Assembly (NCBI GenBank): GCA_030152105.1
Contig: JASLIH010000621.1
Coordinates: forward strand, 1-21,658
Length of the DNA stretch: 21,658 bases
Origin: Actinomycetes bacterium
Lineage (GTDB): Bacteria; Actinomycetota; CALGFH01
Direction of reading: 5' to 3'
A model generated the notes under the pieces. That model saw only the letters and a list, made by a program, of their open reading frames with translations, did no database searches and was not told the origin of the DNA. A program made the translations under genes and the position numbers. Shown here in pieces: positions 1-10,000 of the stretch. Numbering within the stretch: the first letter of the stretch is position 1; each line of letters starts with the position of its first letter.

Positions 1-71
1 GCCAGGCGGTGGTGGCGCTTCAACACCGTATGCCAGGGCCCGAACCCATACCTCCTGGCCGTCGGGCTGGC

Positions 72-77
72 TACCCT
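72..77 (+). promoter_or_regulatory. Putative -10 element of a leaderless promoter for the SARP regulator
   Basis: The hexamer TACCCT fits the actinobacterial TANNNT -10 pattern. It ends six bases before the GTG at 84, so transcription would start at or next to the start codon, giving a leaderless mRNA. No convincing -35 is visible and there is no Shine-Dalgarno before 84. Bases 1-71 hold nothing else that I recognise. Confidence 0.45.
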
Positions 78-83
78 AGTGGG

Positions 84-3000
84 GTGACCATTGAGCTGAC
101 CCTGCTGCCGCGGGTGGCCTACCGCGGCCGTGAGGTCACCAGCCCCCGGCTGCGTGGCCTCCTGGCGCTGCTCGCCGGTGACCTGCGCACCGGCTGCAGC
201 ACCGCCCGGCTGGTGGACGGGCTCTGGCCGGTCGAGCAGCCCGAGCACCCGGCCAAGGCGCTGCAGGTCGTCGTCTCCCGCGCCCGGGCCCAGCTCGGCG
301 CCGACGTGATCGCCAGCACACCCGCCGGCTACCGCCTGCCGCTGGCCGACGAGCAGGTCGACGCCTCGGCGGTCCTCCGCAGCGCGGCGGCGGCCGCCCG
401 GCTCGCCGGCGCCGGCGACCACCTGGCCGCACTCGCCGAGGCCGTGGCGGGCCTGACGCTGTGGGACGGGGCCCCGGACGGCGCCGACGCCGGGCTGGAC
501 GACCCGGTGGCGGCGCTGCGGGCCGAGCGGGCATCGACCTACCGGTCGCTGGCACGGGCCCGCGCGCTGGCCCTGGCCCGGCTGGGCCGCTGTGCGGAGG
601 CAGCCGCGCCGCTTGCCGACCTGGCCAGCGAGCGTCCGCGGGACGAGGAGCTGCTGGTGGAGCTGCTGCGCTGCGAGGCGGCGGCGGCGGGGCCGTCGGA
701 GGCGCTGGCCAGGTACGAGGCGTACCGCCGCTCGCTGCGGGAGGAGCTTGGCACCGACCCCGGCCCAGCACTGCAGGCCCTGCAGCAGCAGCTGCTGCAG
801 GGCAGCGCGCCAGTGGTCAGGCACGGCGTCCCGCACGAACCCAACCCGCTGGTCGGCCGCGACGACGACCTCGCCGCGGTGGCGAGCCTGCTGCGCTCCT
901 CCCGGGTCACCTCGATCGTCGGCGCCGGCGGCCTGGGCAAGACCCGCCTCGCGCAGGTGGTGAGCCGGCGAGCCGAGCAGCGGGTGGTGCAGTTCGTGGC
1001 CCTGGCGGGCGTCGCCTCCGACGACGACGTGGCCGGCGCGGTCGCCTCGGTCGTCGGCGCCGGGGAGGCCGGGCGCTCCCCGGTCGGCCAGCGGGCCGTC
1101 CCGACCGACCTGCTCGGCGGCATCGTGGCCGCGCTCGGTCCCGGCCCGGTGCTGTTGGTGCTGGACAACTGTGAGCACGTCCTGCCCGGCGCCGGCGACC
1201 TGGTCGGTGCCCTGGTGTCGATGTCCCAGGACCTGCGGGTGCTCACCACCAGCCGTGCCCCGCTCGGCCTCTCCTCGGAGTCGGTGTACCTGCTGCCGCA
1301 GCTGAGCCTGCCGACGACGGTCGAGCTGTTCCAACAGCGGGCCAGGGCGGCCCGCCCCGGCGCCGACCTGCCCGCCGACGTGGTCGAGGAGGTGTGCCGC
1401 CACCTGGACGGGCTGCCGCTGGCGGTGGAGCTGGCCGCGGCCCGGGTCCGGGTGATGTCGGTGGCCGAGATCGCCCGCCGCCTGGAGGACCGTTTCGGCG
1501 TGCTGCGGGGCGGCCCCCGCGACGCGCCCGAGCGGCACCAGACCCTCCAGGCCGTCGTCAGCTGGAGCTGGAACCTGCTCGACCCGGCCGGGCAGGCGGC
1601 CATGCGGGCGCTGTCGGCCTTCCCCGCCGGGTTCACCGCCGACGCCGCGCGGCGGGTGCTCGGCCTCGGCGACGTCGTCGACGTCCTGGAGCACCTGGCC
1701 GACCAGTCGCTGCTCCAGGTGGCCGACACCCCGGCGGGCGTCCGGTTCCGGATGCTGGAGACGGTGCGCGAGTTCAGCACGGCCCACCGCGAGGCCGCCG
1801 GGGAGACCGAGCAGGTGGTCGGCCGGTTCCTGGCCTGGGCACGCGACTTCGGGGTGGCCCACCACGAGTCGCCCTTCGGGGCCGACCCCTTCCCGGCGGT
1901 GGCGCGGACCCGAGCCGAGCAGGACAACCTCGTGCAGGCACTCAGGTACGGGCTGGCCAGGGGGGACGGCGGCACGGTGGCGGCCACCTCGGCCGTGCTC
2001 GGGGGCCTCTGGAACATCGACTCCAACTACCAGCGGATGGGCACGCTGGCCGACGAGACCCCCCGGGTGTTGTCGCACTTCCGCCCTGGGCCCGAGCTCC
2101 TGGACGTCACCCGGACGGCCTTGATCCTGTCCACCACCTACACGTTCCTCCTCCAGGGGCCCCGGGCGGTGCGCTCGCTGGTCGCCCTGCGCCGGCTGCC
2201 CCCCGCTCCGCCGGACACTCTGGTCCGAGCCGTCGGGGTCGTGCTGGGAGCTGCGGCCGAGGACCGTTCGGCCCTGTACGAGCTCGCCGAGAGCGACGAG
2301 CCGCTGGTGGCCGGCGCCGCCAGCGGCATCGTCAGCTACCTCTGGGAGAACCAGGGCGACCTGGAACGGGCGTTGAAGGCGGCCCAGCGGATGCTCGAGG
2401 TCTTCGAGGAGCGGAAGTTCCCCTACCTGGAGGCGGTGGCCCACAGCCGCATGGGTGAGCTGTGCCTGCAGCTGGAGCGGGGCGACGAGGCGCGGCGCCA
2501 CCTACTGGCCGTGCTGCCGGTGCTGGAGCGGCTGGAGGCATGGTCGGACCTGGTCGGGCTCAGGTGGTGGATGGTGCTGGCCAACCTCCAGCTCGGCGAC
2601 GTCGACGAGGCCGAGCACTGGCTGGAGGAGACGGCGCCGCCTCGGGCGGACGAGCCGGTGGGGACGCTCACCTACGGCCTCGGGGTACGAGCCGAGATCC
2701 TGCTTGCCCGAGGTGAGATCGAGGCCGGGCTGCGCCAGTGGCGACGCGCCGTCGACCTGCTCAGCAACACCGCCGACCCGGTCTTCGGCGTCCGCATGGA
2801 CCCTGGGCAGGAGCCGTGGACCCTGGAGACCAAGGCCGTCACCGTGGTCGCCCACGCCCAGCAGGGCCGGCTCGACCTGGTCGGGGAGCTCAGTGACGAG
2901 CTCCCGCGCCGGCTGGAGCGGATGCTCACCCACCCGGTCGCCAACCCACCGCCATACCTCATGGAGCTGCCCATTTCCGGAGGGCTCCTGCTGGCGCTGG

Positions 3001-3260
3001 CCATGGTGGACCTGGACCGGGGCGCCAGGACGGGGGACGAGCGGGCCACCAGGTCGGGGGTGCGGATGATCGCCCTGGCCGAGCGTTTCCGGTTTCCGCG
3101 GAACTTCCAGCCCACCATGTCCACGCCAAGGGCCCGCCAGGCCGCCACTCAGGCCGACAGGCCGGCGTACGACGAGGCGGTGTCGTCGTACGCCGGCCTG
3201 GGTCAGGAGGACCTACGAGCCGCTGCCCTGGCCGCCCTTCGGGAGCGCGGCCAGGGCTAG
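84..3260 (+). CDS. AfsR/SARP-family transcriptional regulator (BTAD, NB-ARC ATPase, TPR-like C-terminus)
   Basis: A 1058-residue multidomain activator of the AfsR type. Residues 1-90 form an OmpR/SARP-like winged helix, ending in the AGYRL strand. Residues 95-240 are the bacterial transcriptional activation (BTAD) domain. An NB-ARC/STAND ATPase follows, opened by NPLVGRD (254-260), with Walker A GAGGLGKTR (280-288), Walker B LLVLDNCEH (357-365) and sensor LTTSR (387-391). The rest is helical and TPR-like. The family uses nucleotide binding to switch oligomeric state and activates secondary-metabolism or transporter genes through direct repeats near the -35. I chose GTG 84 because the DNA-binding domain begins there and a -10-like hexamer lies six bases upstream. 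The frame is open back to position 9, but those codons encode no recognisable domain. It converges on the DrrAB-like exporter with only six bases between stops. The exporter is a plausible but unproven target. Confidence 0.9.
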   Translation: MTIELTLLPRVAYRGREVTSPRLRGLLALLAGDLRTGCSTARLVDGLWPVEQPEHPAKALQVVVSRARAQLGADVIASTPAGYRLPLADEQVDASAVLRSAAAAARLAGAGDHLAALAEAVAGLTLWDGAPDGADAGLDDPVAALRAERASTYRSLARARALALARLGRCAEAAAPLADLASERPRDEELLVELLRCEAAAAGPSEALARYEAYRRSLREELGTDPGPALQALQQQLLQGSAPVVRHGVPHEPNPLVGRDDDLAAVASLLRSSRVTSIVGAGGLGKTRLAQVVSRRAEQRVVQFVALAGVASDDDVAGAVASVVGAGEAGRSPVGQRAVPTDLLGGIVAALGPGPVLLVLDNCEHVLPGAGDLVGALVSMSQDLRVLTTSRAPLGLSSESVYLLPQLSLPTTVELFQQRARAARPGADLPADVVEEVCRHLDGLPLAVELAAARVRVMSVAEIARRLEDRFGVLRGGPRDAPERHQTLQAVVSWSWNLLDPAGQAAMRALSAFPAGFTADAARRVLGLGDVVDVLEHLADQSLLQVADTPAGVRFRMLETVREFSTAHREAAGETEQVVGRFLAWARDFGVAHHESPFGADPFPAVARTRAEQDNLVQALRYGLARGDGGTVAATSAVLGGLWNIDSNYQRMGTLADETPRVLSHFRPGPELLDVTRTALILSTTYTFLLQGPRAVRSLVALRRLPPAPPDTLVRAVGVVLGAAAEDRSALYELAESDEPLVAGAASGIVSYLWENQGDLERALKAAQRMLEVFEERKFPYLEAVAHSRMGELCLQLERGDEARRHLLAVLPVLERLEAWSDLVGLRWWMVLANLQLGDVDEAEHWLEETAPPRADEPVGTLTYGLGVRAEILLARGEIEAGLRQWRRAVDLLSNTADPVFGVRMDPGQEPWTLETKAVTVVAHAQQGRLDLVGELSDELPRRLERMLTHPVANPPPYLMELPISGGLLLALAMVDLDRGARTGDERATRSGVRMIALAERFRFPRNFQPTMSTPRARQAATQADRPAYDEAVSSYAGLGQEDLRAAALAALRERGQG

Positions 3261-3266
3261 ACGGGG

Positions 3267-4054
3267 CTACCGGATAGGATCGCGGTTGTACAGCCTCCTG
3301 GCCCAGAGGTAGCTGACCAGGGTGATGCCGGCACACCAGGCGACGGCGATGACTGCGCTGTTGCCGATCGCGGTCCCCACCAGCAGCCCCCGCACGGTAT
3401 TGATGACAGGTGTGAACGGCTGGTACTCGGCGAACCAGCGCAGCCCGACCGGCATCGACTCGGTGGGCACGAAGCCGCTGCCCAGGAACGGCAGGAAGAC
3501 CAGGGGCGTAGGCAGGTTGCTGGCCGCCTCGACGGTCTTGGTCACCAAGCCGAACGCGACACACAGCCAGGTGACCGCCAGGGTGATCCCGGCCAGGACA
3601 CCGACGGTCGCGACCCACTCGACCGCGCTGGCAGTGGGCCGGAACCCGATCAGCAGTGCAACGCCGGTCACGACCGCCAGGCTGAGCATCGTCTGGATCA
3701 TGCTTCCGAGGACGTGGCCGGTCAGCACCGAGGGACGGAAGATGGCCATGGTGCGGAAGCGGGCCACGATCCCCTCGGTCATGTCCATGGCCACCGAGAT
3801 GGCCGTCCCGGTCCCGCCGGCGGCCACGGCGATCAGCAGGATTCCGGGAACGACGTACTCCAGGTACTCGGCGCGGCCGCCTGCCGGGCCGCCGAGCCCG
3901 GCGCCCAGGGTGCCGCCGAACACGTAGACGAACAGCAGCAGGAAGACGATCGGCATGCCGACCAGGAAGACCGTCACCGACGCGTAGCGCAGCATGTGCC
4001 GGAGCTGGCGGCGCAGCATCGTGGCCGAGTCGGCCACGGCGTAGGAGAGTGTGG

Positions 4055-4058
<4 letters not shown>
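3267..4058 (-). CDS. ABC-2 type transporter permease, DrrB family
   Basis: A 263-residue integral membrane permease of a two-gene ABC-2 exporter. The first hydrophobic segment is at about residues 28-48. It is followed by the ABC-2 signature region around EGIVARFRTMAIFRPSVLTG, which resembles the DrrB pattern in daunorubicin-type exporters, and about four or five further membrane segments. The ATG at 4058 overlaps the stop of the ATPase gene by four bases (ATGA) and has tandem AAGGAG sequences just upstream. This makes it the right start although the frame stays open about 140 codons further. Together with the ATPase it should export a drug, lipid or secondary metabolite across the cytoplasmic membrane. 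The substrate cannot be told from sequence. Confidence 0.9.
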
Positions 4059-5014
<956 letters not shown>

Positions 5015-5073
5015 GCTCCCCTCGTCTCGTCGCTGTGGCCTGGTAGCCACGACCTCGCCGAGCATGCATGCCA

Positions 5074-5104
5074 CGAGGTTCAGTGCGGTTTCACCGCGGT
5101 TTCA
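5074..5104 (-). promoter_or_regulatory. Three 11-bp-phased direct repeats upstream of the DrrAB-like exporter; candidate SARP operator
   Basis: On the minus strand TGAAACCGC occurs twice in tandem (5104-5096 and 5093-5085), and a degenerate third copy TGAACCTCG follows at 5082-5074. The start-to-start spacing is exactly 11 bp both times. SARP and other OmpR-fold activators bind direct repeats spaced by 11 or 22 bp placed just before the -10. A weak CATGCT lies at the expected position (5066-5061). That the window's SARP binds here is inference from proximity and site geometry. The rest of the 5015-5125 gap shows only a short inverted repeat at 5035-5050. Confidence 0.4.
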
Positions 5105-5125
5105 GGTGCTCCGCTTGAAGCAGGC

Positions 5126-7087
5126 TCACGCCACGTGGACGAAGGGGCGTTGTCGGAGGTCGGGCTCTGCTGCCCGGAGCACCTCCCGCGTCACGGGCGC
5201 GACCTCACCGCTGCCAAAGATCAGGTAGCGCAGCAAGTGCGCAGCTGGGTTTCCCTCGGTCCAGTCGAAGTAGACGTGTGGGCGTTTACCGGTGAGGTCG
5301 CGCACGTGCAGCAGCACTGCGGCGATCGCGTTGGGGACGGCGGAACTTTCCATCCGCAGGATGCGGTAGCCGTGCCGCTCTTCGCCGGTCACCTGCAGCT
5401 GCGACGCGAACTCCGATGGGTCCGCTACCGTGACCTCCAGGAACAGCACTGGGTCGTCGGTCGGGATCTGGTTCCTCTCGCGCTCTTCGTGGTCCTTCTC
5501 GATGTACTCCAAGAGGTCGCGGGCGTCTGGCTCGTTGGCGATGATGCGGAGCTCACTCTCGGCCGCTGCCTCCTCGATGAAGCGTCGGGCGGTCTGGTCA
5601 AGCGTGACCGCAGTCACGCGAAGTTCGGTGGCCCGGGTCACTCGCGAGATGAGCGAGGTGGCGACGATGGCGGCGATAAAGAACGAGGCGATCTTGATGC
5701 CTTCGGGTCGCTCGAAGATGTTGGCGATCGTGGTGTAGGCGAACACGAGCGTGATCAGGCCGAAGGCAGGCATGGCGGAGCGCCGGCCGCGGCGCCGGAC
5801 CGACAGCGTCACCGCGACGGCCGCCGAGGACATCAAGACCAGCACCCCGGTGGCATATGCCCCTGCCTGGGCGTCGACATCGGCCTGGAAGATGACCGTG
5901 ATCGCACACGCGACTGCCGTGAATGCGAGCGCCAGGGGGCGGACCGCCCTGGTCCACTCGGGAGCCATCCCATAGCGGGGCAGGTACCTGGGCACGATGT
6001 TCAAAAGACCCGCCATCGCCGAGGCGCCGGCGAACCAGAGGATGCTGATCGTGCTGAGGTCATAGGCGGTGCCGAAGCCGTTTCCCAGGTATTGGTGGGC
6101 CAGGTAGGCGAGGGCCCGGCCGCTGGCTTGGCCGCCTTGCTCGAACTGTTGGTGCGGGATGAGGATCGTGGTGGCGAAGCTGCTGGTGATGAGGAAGCCG
6201 CTCATGATCAGGGCCGCGGTCGTAAGGAGCTTGCGGGTGTTGCGGATCCGGCCCCGCGGGTGCTCAAGGGTGTCGTCGGGGTCGCCGCGGACCAGTGGCA
6301 TGACGGCCACGCCGGTCTCGAAGCCTGACAGGCCGAGGGCCAGTTTGGGGAAGACGACCAGTGCCACCGCCACCATGGCCAGCGGGCTGCTGTAGCTGGT
6401 GGTCAGCAGCTGCCGCCAGTCCATAACCAGCTCCGGGTTGGCAACCAGGTGTCCAAGAGCGACGGTGACCACGACGAGGTTGAGCAGCAGGTAGACGGCG
6501 ACGAGCCCGACCGCGATCCCGATGGCCTCGGTAAAGCCCTTGAGGAACACCCCGCACAGCACCACGATGAGGAACAGCGTGATGGCAACCTGGTGACCGT
6601 CGAGGAAGCCGGGGACCAGCGGGTTCTCCATGACATGGGCGGTGGCGTCGGCGGCCGAGAGCGTGATGGTGATGATGAAGTCGGTGGCCACGAAGCCGAG
6701 CAGCACAAGAACGAAGAGCTTGCCCTGCCACCATGACAGCAGCCGCTCCAGCATCGCGATCGAACCCTCGCCGTGGGGGCTCTCGGCGGCGACGCGGCGG
6801 TAGATCGGGAGGGCACCGAACAGCGTCAGTAGGACCAGCAGGATGGTGGCGATGGGCGACAGGACCCCGGCGGCGAGGGCGGCGATGCCCGGCTGATAGC
6901 CCAGGGTGGAGAAGTAGTCCACCCCGGTGAGGCACATGACCTTCCACCATGGATGCTGGTGGTGCACGGTGGCCTGCTGGTATGGGCCGGGCAGCTGTTT
7001 GGTCTGGGTTGTGAGTCCCTCCAGGAGCCAGCTCCGGAGGCGGCCCGACAGCCGGGGGGTCGCGGCGTCCCTCGTTGTGGTGGCCAA
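5126..7087 (-). CDS. APC-superfamily permease with Kup-like C-terminal cytoplasmic domain
   Basis: A 653-residue transporter. The N-terminus carries [23 protein letters not shown] (residues 47-69), the first-helix region of an APC-fold permease. About 12 membrane segments follow to about residue 480, then a soluble tail of about 170 residues. The tail ([33 protein letters not shown], ending PFVHVA) resembles the C-terminal domain of Kup potassium transporters rather than an amino-acid permease. The start is TTG 7087, chosen because GGGAGGAG sits five bases upstream. It is third in an operon behind the KimA-like transporter and the DUF4118 sensor, 18 bases from the latter. Context and tail suggest potassium or another cation. 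An amino-acid substrate cannot be excluded. Confidence 0.85.
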   Translation of the reverse strand: MATTTRDAATPRLSGRLRSWLLEGLTTQTKQLPGPYQQATVHHQHPWWKVMCLTGVDYFSTLGYQPGIAALAAGVLSPIATILLVLLTLFGALPIYRRVAAESPHGEGSIAMLERLLSWWQGKLFVLVLLGFVATDFIITITLSAADATAHVMENPLVPGFLDGHQVAITLFLIVVLCGVFLKGFTEAIGIAVGLVAVYLLLNLVVVTVALGHLVANPELVMDWRQLLTTSYSSPLAMVAVALVVFPKLALGLSGFETGVAVMPLVRGDPDDTLEHPRGRIRNTRKLLTTAALIMSGFLITSSFATTILIPHQQFEQGGQASGRALAYLAHQYLGNGFGTAYDLSTISILWFAGASAMAGLLNIVPRYLPRYGMAPEWTRAVRPLALAFTAVACAITVIFQADVDAQAGAYATGVLVLMSSAAVAVTLSVRRRGRRSAMPAFGLITLVFAYTTIANIFERPEGIKIASFFIAAIVATSLISRVTRATELRVTAVTLDQTARRFIEEAAAESELRIIANEPDARDLLEYIEKDHEERERNQIPTDDPVLFLEVTVADPSEFASQLQVTGEERHGYRILRMESSAVPNAIAAVLLHVRDLTGKRPHVYFDWTEGNPAAHLLRYLIFGSGEVAPVTREVLRAAEPDLRQRPFVHVA

Positions 7088-7090
7088 CTA

Positions 7091-7098
7091 CTCCTCCC
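7091..7098 (-). promoter_or_regulatory. Strong ribosome binding site fixing a TTG start for the APC permease
   Basis: The minus strand reads GGGAGGAG here, with GGAGG ending five bases before the TTG at 7087. It lies in the 18-base gap after the stop of the upstream sensor gene. This is why the rare TTG was accepted as the start codon. Confidence 0.7.
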
Positions 7099-7105
7099 GT
7101 ACGGA

Positions 7106-7906
7106 TCACCGCTGGGATTGCTCGGTGGCGACGGCGACCTCGTTGGCCATGGCTGCCACGGCGAGCCGGATGGTGCGGTCGGCTGGGACGTCGCGACCGG
7201 GAATCACGACCAGGTAGCCGATCGGCTGCTGCCGAGCAACCAGGTCGAGGGCGACCCCCTCGAGGGGCAGCACCATGGTGCCGTCCAGGACACGGTGATG
7301 CCCCGGGGGGATGCGGCCTTCACGATCCAGGTGGGTCAACGCCTCCAGGTCGAGCGGTGGCTGGGTGTCGCCGACGTCCACGGTGACCGCGAACCCATCC
7401 GGGCTTCGGCGGAGGACGCTGACGCGCCGGGCGCCCAGCAGCCGCTGGAGGCCCTTGGCCGCGACCCGGTCGACGGCGCCGCCGGCCGCGGCGGTCTCGG
7501 TGACCCGGTGCAGCAGCCGGATGGCATCGGCGTGCGCCTCGGCGAGTGCGGCCGAGCGGCGACGAACCCGGCCGCCGATGCTGACCACCATGCCGGTGGC
7601 GACCAGTAAGGCCACGGTGATGACCTGGGCGAGCGAGTCGATGGCCAGCGTGTGGTAGGGAGTGGTCAGGAAGTAGTCATAGGCGAGGGCAGCCGAGAAC
7701 GCGGCGACGATGCCGGCCGCTCGTCCGCCGATCGCGGCCGCGGCCACGACCACGAGCAGGTAGAGGATGACGACGTTCTCCAGCCCGATGGTGCCCCGGA
7801 AGGGTTCGACGAGCAGCCCGATGAGCAGGCTGGCGACAAAGGCGCCCACGGCCCACGTGACACCTTCTCCGTCAATGCTTGTTCGCCTGCGCAACTGGGA
7901 GGTCAT
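7106..7906 (-). CDS. KdpD-like membrane sensor without kinase (DUF4118 plus GAF-like domain), copy 1
   Basis: A 266-residue protein with four closely spaced hydrophobic helices (about 15-33, 43-60, 62-78 and 93-112) and the DUF4118 hallmark YDYFLTTPYHTL (76-87). That is the membrane sensor module of KdpD kinases. A short charged linker (GGRVRRRSAALAEAH) leads to a GAF-like domain (about 140-250). There is no KdpD N-terminal ATPase, no universal-stress domain, no H-box and no HATPase, so it cannot be a kinase. The ATG at 7906 overlaps the stop of the KimA-like gene by four bases (ATGA), indicating translational coupling. A paralogue of the same build lies at 11617-10802. I infer a role in sensing or modulating potassium or turgor signalling, perhaps with KdpD or the neighbouring transporters. 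The molecular function is unknown. Confidence 0.85.
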   Translation of the reverse strand: MTSQLRRRTSIDGEGVTWAVGAFVASLLIGLLVEPFRGTIGLENVVILYLLVVVAAAAIGGRAAGIVAAFSAALAYDYFLTTPYHTLAIDSLAQVITVALLVATGMVVSIGGRVRRRSAALAEAHADAIRLLHRVTETAAAGGAVDRVAAKGLQRLLGARRVSVLRRSPDGFAVTVDVGDTQPPLDLEALTHLDREGRIPPGHHRVLDGTMVLPLEGVALDLVARQQPIGYLVVIPGRDVPADRTIRLAVAAMANEVAVATEQSQR

Positions 7907-9903
7907 GGGGAGGACCGACGGTTGGACGATCGGGTCGCGGCCGTCTCGGTGCTGGTGGATGGGACGGGCCTGAGCCCACCGCGGTGGCGAAGCCGGAACG
8001 GCACGAGGGTCACGTTGACGTTGTCGAGGTGGCCGAGCACCTTGGTCAGCTCGGCCGACGTCTGGTCGTGGAGCACGCGGCGCCAGAAGCCGACATAGCG
8101 CCGTCTGGGCACCAGCACGGTGACCTCGGTATCCGGCCGGATCATCTCGGCCACAGTCTCCTCGACGGTGGCCGGAAGGTTGCGGTCGGGGGCGTCAACG
8201 ATCTCCAGCGGAATCGGGATGTTCACCTTGGACCAGAGGTGGGCCAGCTCTCGGGCGTGGTCGGGGTCGACCGCGATGTGCAGGGCGGTGATCGACAGCG
8301 GGTTGAGCTGTCGGGCGTACTGCAGCGCGCCAAGGGCCGCCTGGTCCAGGTCCTCCAGCAGGACGACGACCTCGTGGCGGGGCTTGGGTGGGGCGAGGCG
8401 CTGGGACGCCTCCACCTTGAGCTGGGTCACCTCGGCGCGGTAGGTCCGCTGGACCCGCTGCAACAACAGCACGAGGGCCGGGATGGCGACACAGACCATC
8501 CAGGCGCCGTCGGCGAACTTGGTGACGGCGATCACGACCAGCACGACCAGGGTGATGACCCCGCCGGTGCCGTTGATCAACAAACCCTTACGCCAGCCCG
8601 GCTCGCGCAGGCGTAGATGACGGCGGGCCATGCCCGCCTGGGACAGGGTGAAGGAGAGGACCACGCCGATGGCGTACAGCGGGATGAGTTGGTGGGTGTC
8701 GGCCCGGAAGGCGATCACCAGGAACACGGCCGCGGCCGACAGCACCAGGATGCCGTTGGAGTAGACCAGCCGGTGGCCGCGCTTGCGGAGCTGGCGGGGC
8801 AGGATGGCGTCGTCGGCGGCGAAGGAGGCCAGCAGCGGGAAGCTGGAGAACGAGGTGTTGGCCGCCAGGACCAGGATCAGCAGGGTAGCCACCTGGATGG
8901 CGATGAACGCGGCCGGGTTGACCAGCACATGGTGGGCCAGCTGGGCCACCAGGGTGGGATTGCCATCAGCGAACGGGCGGACGTCAAACCGGGTGGCCAG
9001 AAAGGTGATCCCGATGAAGAGGAACGCCATGATCGCGGCCATTCCGACCAGCGTGGTGCGGGCGTTGCGGGCCTGAGGTTGCTTGAAGGCCGACACCCCG
9101 TTGGAGATCGCCTCCACCCCGGTCAGCGCCGTCACCCCAGCCGAGAAGGAATGCAGGATGAGAAACAACGACACCGGGACCAGCGCCGCCCCGAAGCCTT
9201 CCAGCTGGGGCGCCTCGGTCGGAGGGTAACTGACCGGGCCCAGGCCGCCGAACGCCCAGCGCCAGATCCCCCACAGCACCACCACGGCCATGCCGGCCAC
9301 GTACAGATAGGTGGGGATGGCGAAGATCCGCCCGGACTCGCGCAGACCGCGCAGGTTGCCCCAGGCCAGCAGGACCACGAACCCGACCGCGATCGGCACC
9401 CGCCACGGCTCGAGGGCGTGAAAGGCCGAGGTCAAGGCGGCCGTCCCGGCCGAGACGCTCACGGCGACCGTCAGGATGTAGTCGATGATCAGGGCCGACC
9501 CGGCAATCGAGGCGACCAGCCCGCCGAAGTTGTCCCGGCTGACCACATAGGCCCCACCCGAGGAGCTGTAGGTCTTGATGATCTGGCGGTAGGACAGCAC
9601 CAGGATGCCCAGCAGCCCGGCGATGGCGATCGAGATCGGCAGGGCCAACGCGGTGGCGGCCGACCCGGCGAACACCAGCACCAGCAGGATCTCCTCGGTG
9701 GCATAGGCCGTGGAGGAGATCGGGTCGGAGGAGAACACGGCCAGCGCGACCCGCTTGCTGATGCGCTCGTGCAGTAGCTGGCTGGTCCGCAACGCCGGGC
9801 CGAGCAGCACCCGCTTGGCCCGGTATCCAGGTGACTCATAGCGCCGCGACCGGTTCGGACGGGACGACAGCGGATGTAGCGGGGCCTTTGGTTCAACGGA
9901 CAA
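7903..9903 (-). CDS. kimA: KimA-like high-affinity potassium transporter (APC superfamily, C-terminal USP-like domain)
   Basis: A 666-residue membrane protein. The match to Bacillus KimA (YdaO) is clear in the SSDPISSTAYATEE region (58-71), whose Asp60 and Tyr67 correspond to ion-site residues in KimA, in LSYRQIIKTY (103-112) with GGAYVVSRDNFG (116-127), and in DYILTVAVSVSAGT (141-154). About 12 helices are followed by a cytoplasmic USP-like domain (RHEVVVLLEDLDQAALGALQYA, then VTVLVPRRRYVGFW). In KimA this domain binds c-di-AMP, which inhibits transport; whether that holds here is untested. KimA is a K+/H+ symporter. The start is TTG 9903 with AGGAG eight bases upstream. In-frame starts at 9963 and 10005 lack a site. 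It leads the operon with the DUF4118 sensor and the APC permease. The symbol is assigned by family resemblance. Confidence 0.87.
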   Translation of the reverse strand: MSVEPKAPLHPLSSRPNRSRRYESPGYRAKRVLLGPALRTSQLLHERISKRVALAVFSSDPISSTAYATEEILLVLVFAGSAATALALPISIAIAGLLGILVLSYRQIIKTYSSSGGAYVVSRDNFGGLVASIAGSALIIDYILTVAVSVSAGTAALTSAFHALEPWRVPIAVGFVVLLAWGNLRGLRESGRIFAIPTYLYVAGMAVVVLWGIWRWAFGGLGPVSYPPTEAPQLEGFGAALVPVSLFLILHSFSAGVTALTGVEAISNGVSAFKQPQARNARTTLVGMAAIMAFLFIGITFLATRFDVRPFADGNPTLVAQLAHHVLVNPAAFIAIQVATLLILVLAANTSFSSFPLLASFAADDAILPRQLRKRGHRLVYSNGILVLSAAAVFLVIAFRADTHQLIPLYAIGVVLSFTLSQAGMARRHLRLREPGWRKGLLINGTGGVITLVVLVVIAVTKFADGAWMVCVAIPALVLLLQRVQRTYRAEVTQLKVEASQRLAPPKPRHEVVVLLEDLDQAALGALQYARQLNPLSITALHIAVDPDHARELAHLWSKVNIPIPLEIVDAPDRNLPATVEETVAEMIRPDTEVTVLVPRRRYVGFWRRVLHDQTSAELTKVLGHLDNVNVTLVPFRLRHRGGLRPVPSTSTETAATRSSNRRSSP

Positions 9904-9911
9904 GGATGGCG

Positions 9912-9916
9912 CTCCT
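9912..9916 (-). promoter_or_regulatory. Ribosome binding site fixing a TTG start for the KimA-like gene
   Basis: The minus strand reads AGGAG, eight bases before TTG 9903. The longer in-frame alternatives at 9963 and 10005 have no comparable site and encode a low-complexity leader unlike KimA. Confidence 0.55.
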
Positions 9917-9940
9917 GGGTGACGGCTGGTTCCTCGGCCG

Positions 9941-9954
9941 GCCCACGCGTGGGC
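9941..9954. repeat. Perfect 14-bp palindrome in the kimA leader
   Basis: GCCCACGCGTGGGC is a perfect palindrome with no spacer. The half-element GCGTGGGC recurs at 9965-9972, 18 bases from its first position. It lies about 40 bases upstream of the kimA start and downstream of the heptamer array with respect to kimA. Having no loop, it suits a protein-binding DNA site better than an RNA hairpin. Chance in GC-rich DNA remains possible. Confidence 0.3.
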
Positions 9955-10000
9955 ATGGGACATCGCGTGGGCTCGGCCTCTGTCCACTGTCTCGACCGGA

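Noticed and set aside
5035..5071. Short inverted repeat (GTGGC/GCCAC) and GCATGCATGC palindrome before the exporter
   Set aside because: Short, common in GC-rich DNA, and without an attached T-run or known motif; kept only as context for the 11-bp repeats.
8617..9777. Plus-strand open frame opposite the KimA-like gene
   Set aside because: Translation is rich in Gln, Gly, Asp and His with no hydrophobic core; the minus strand clearly encodes the transporter.
9904..10000. c-di-AMP (ydaO-type) riboswitch upstream of kimA
   Set aside because: Considered because Bacillus kimA has one, but the leader is short and none of the conserved riboswitch segments could be recognised.
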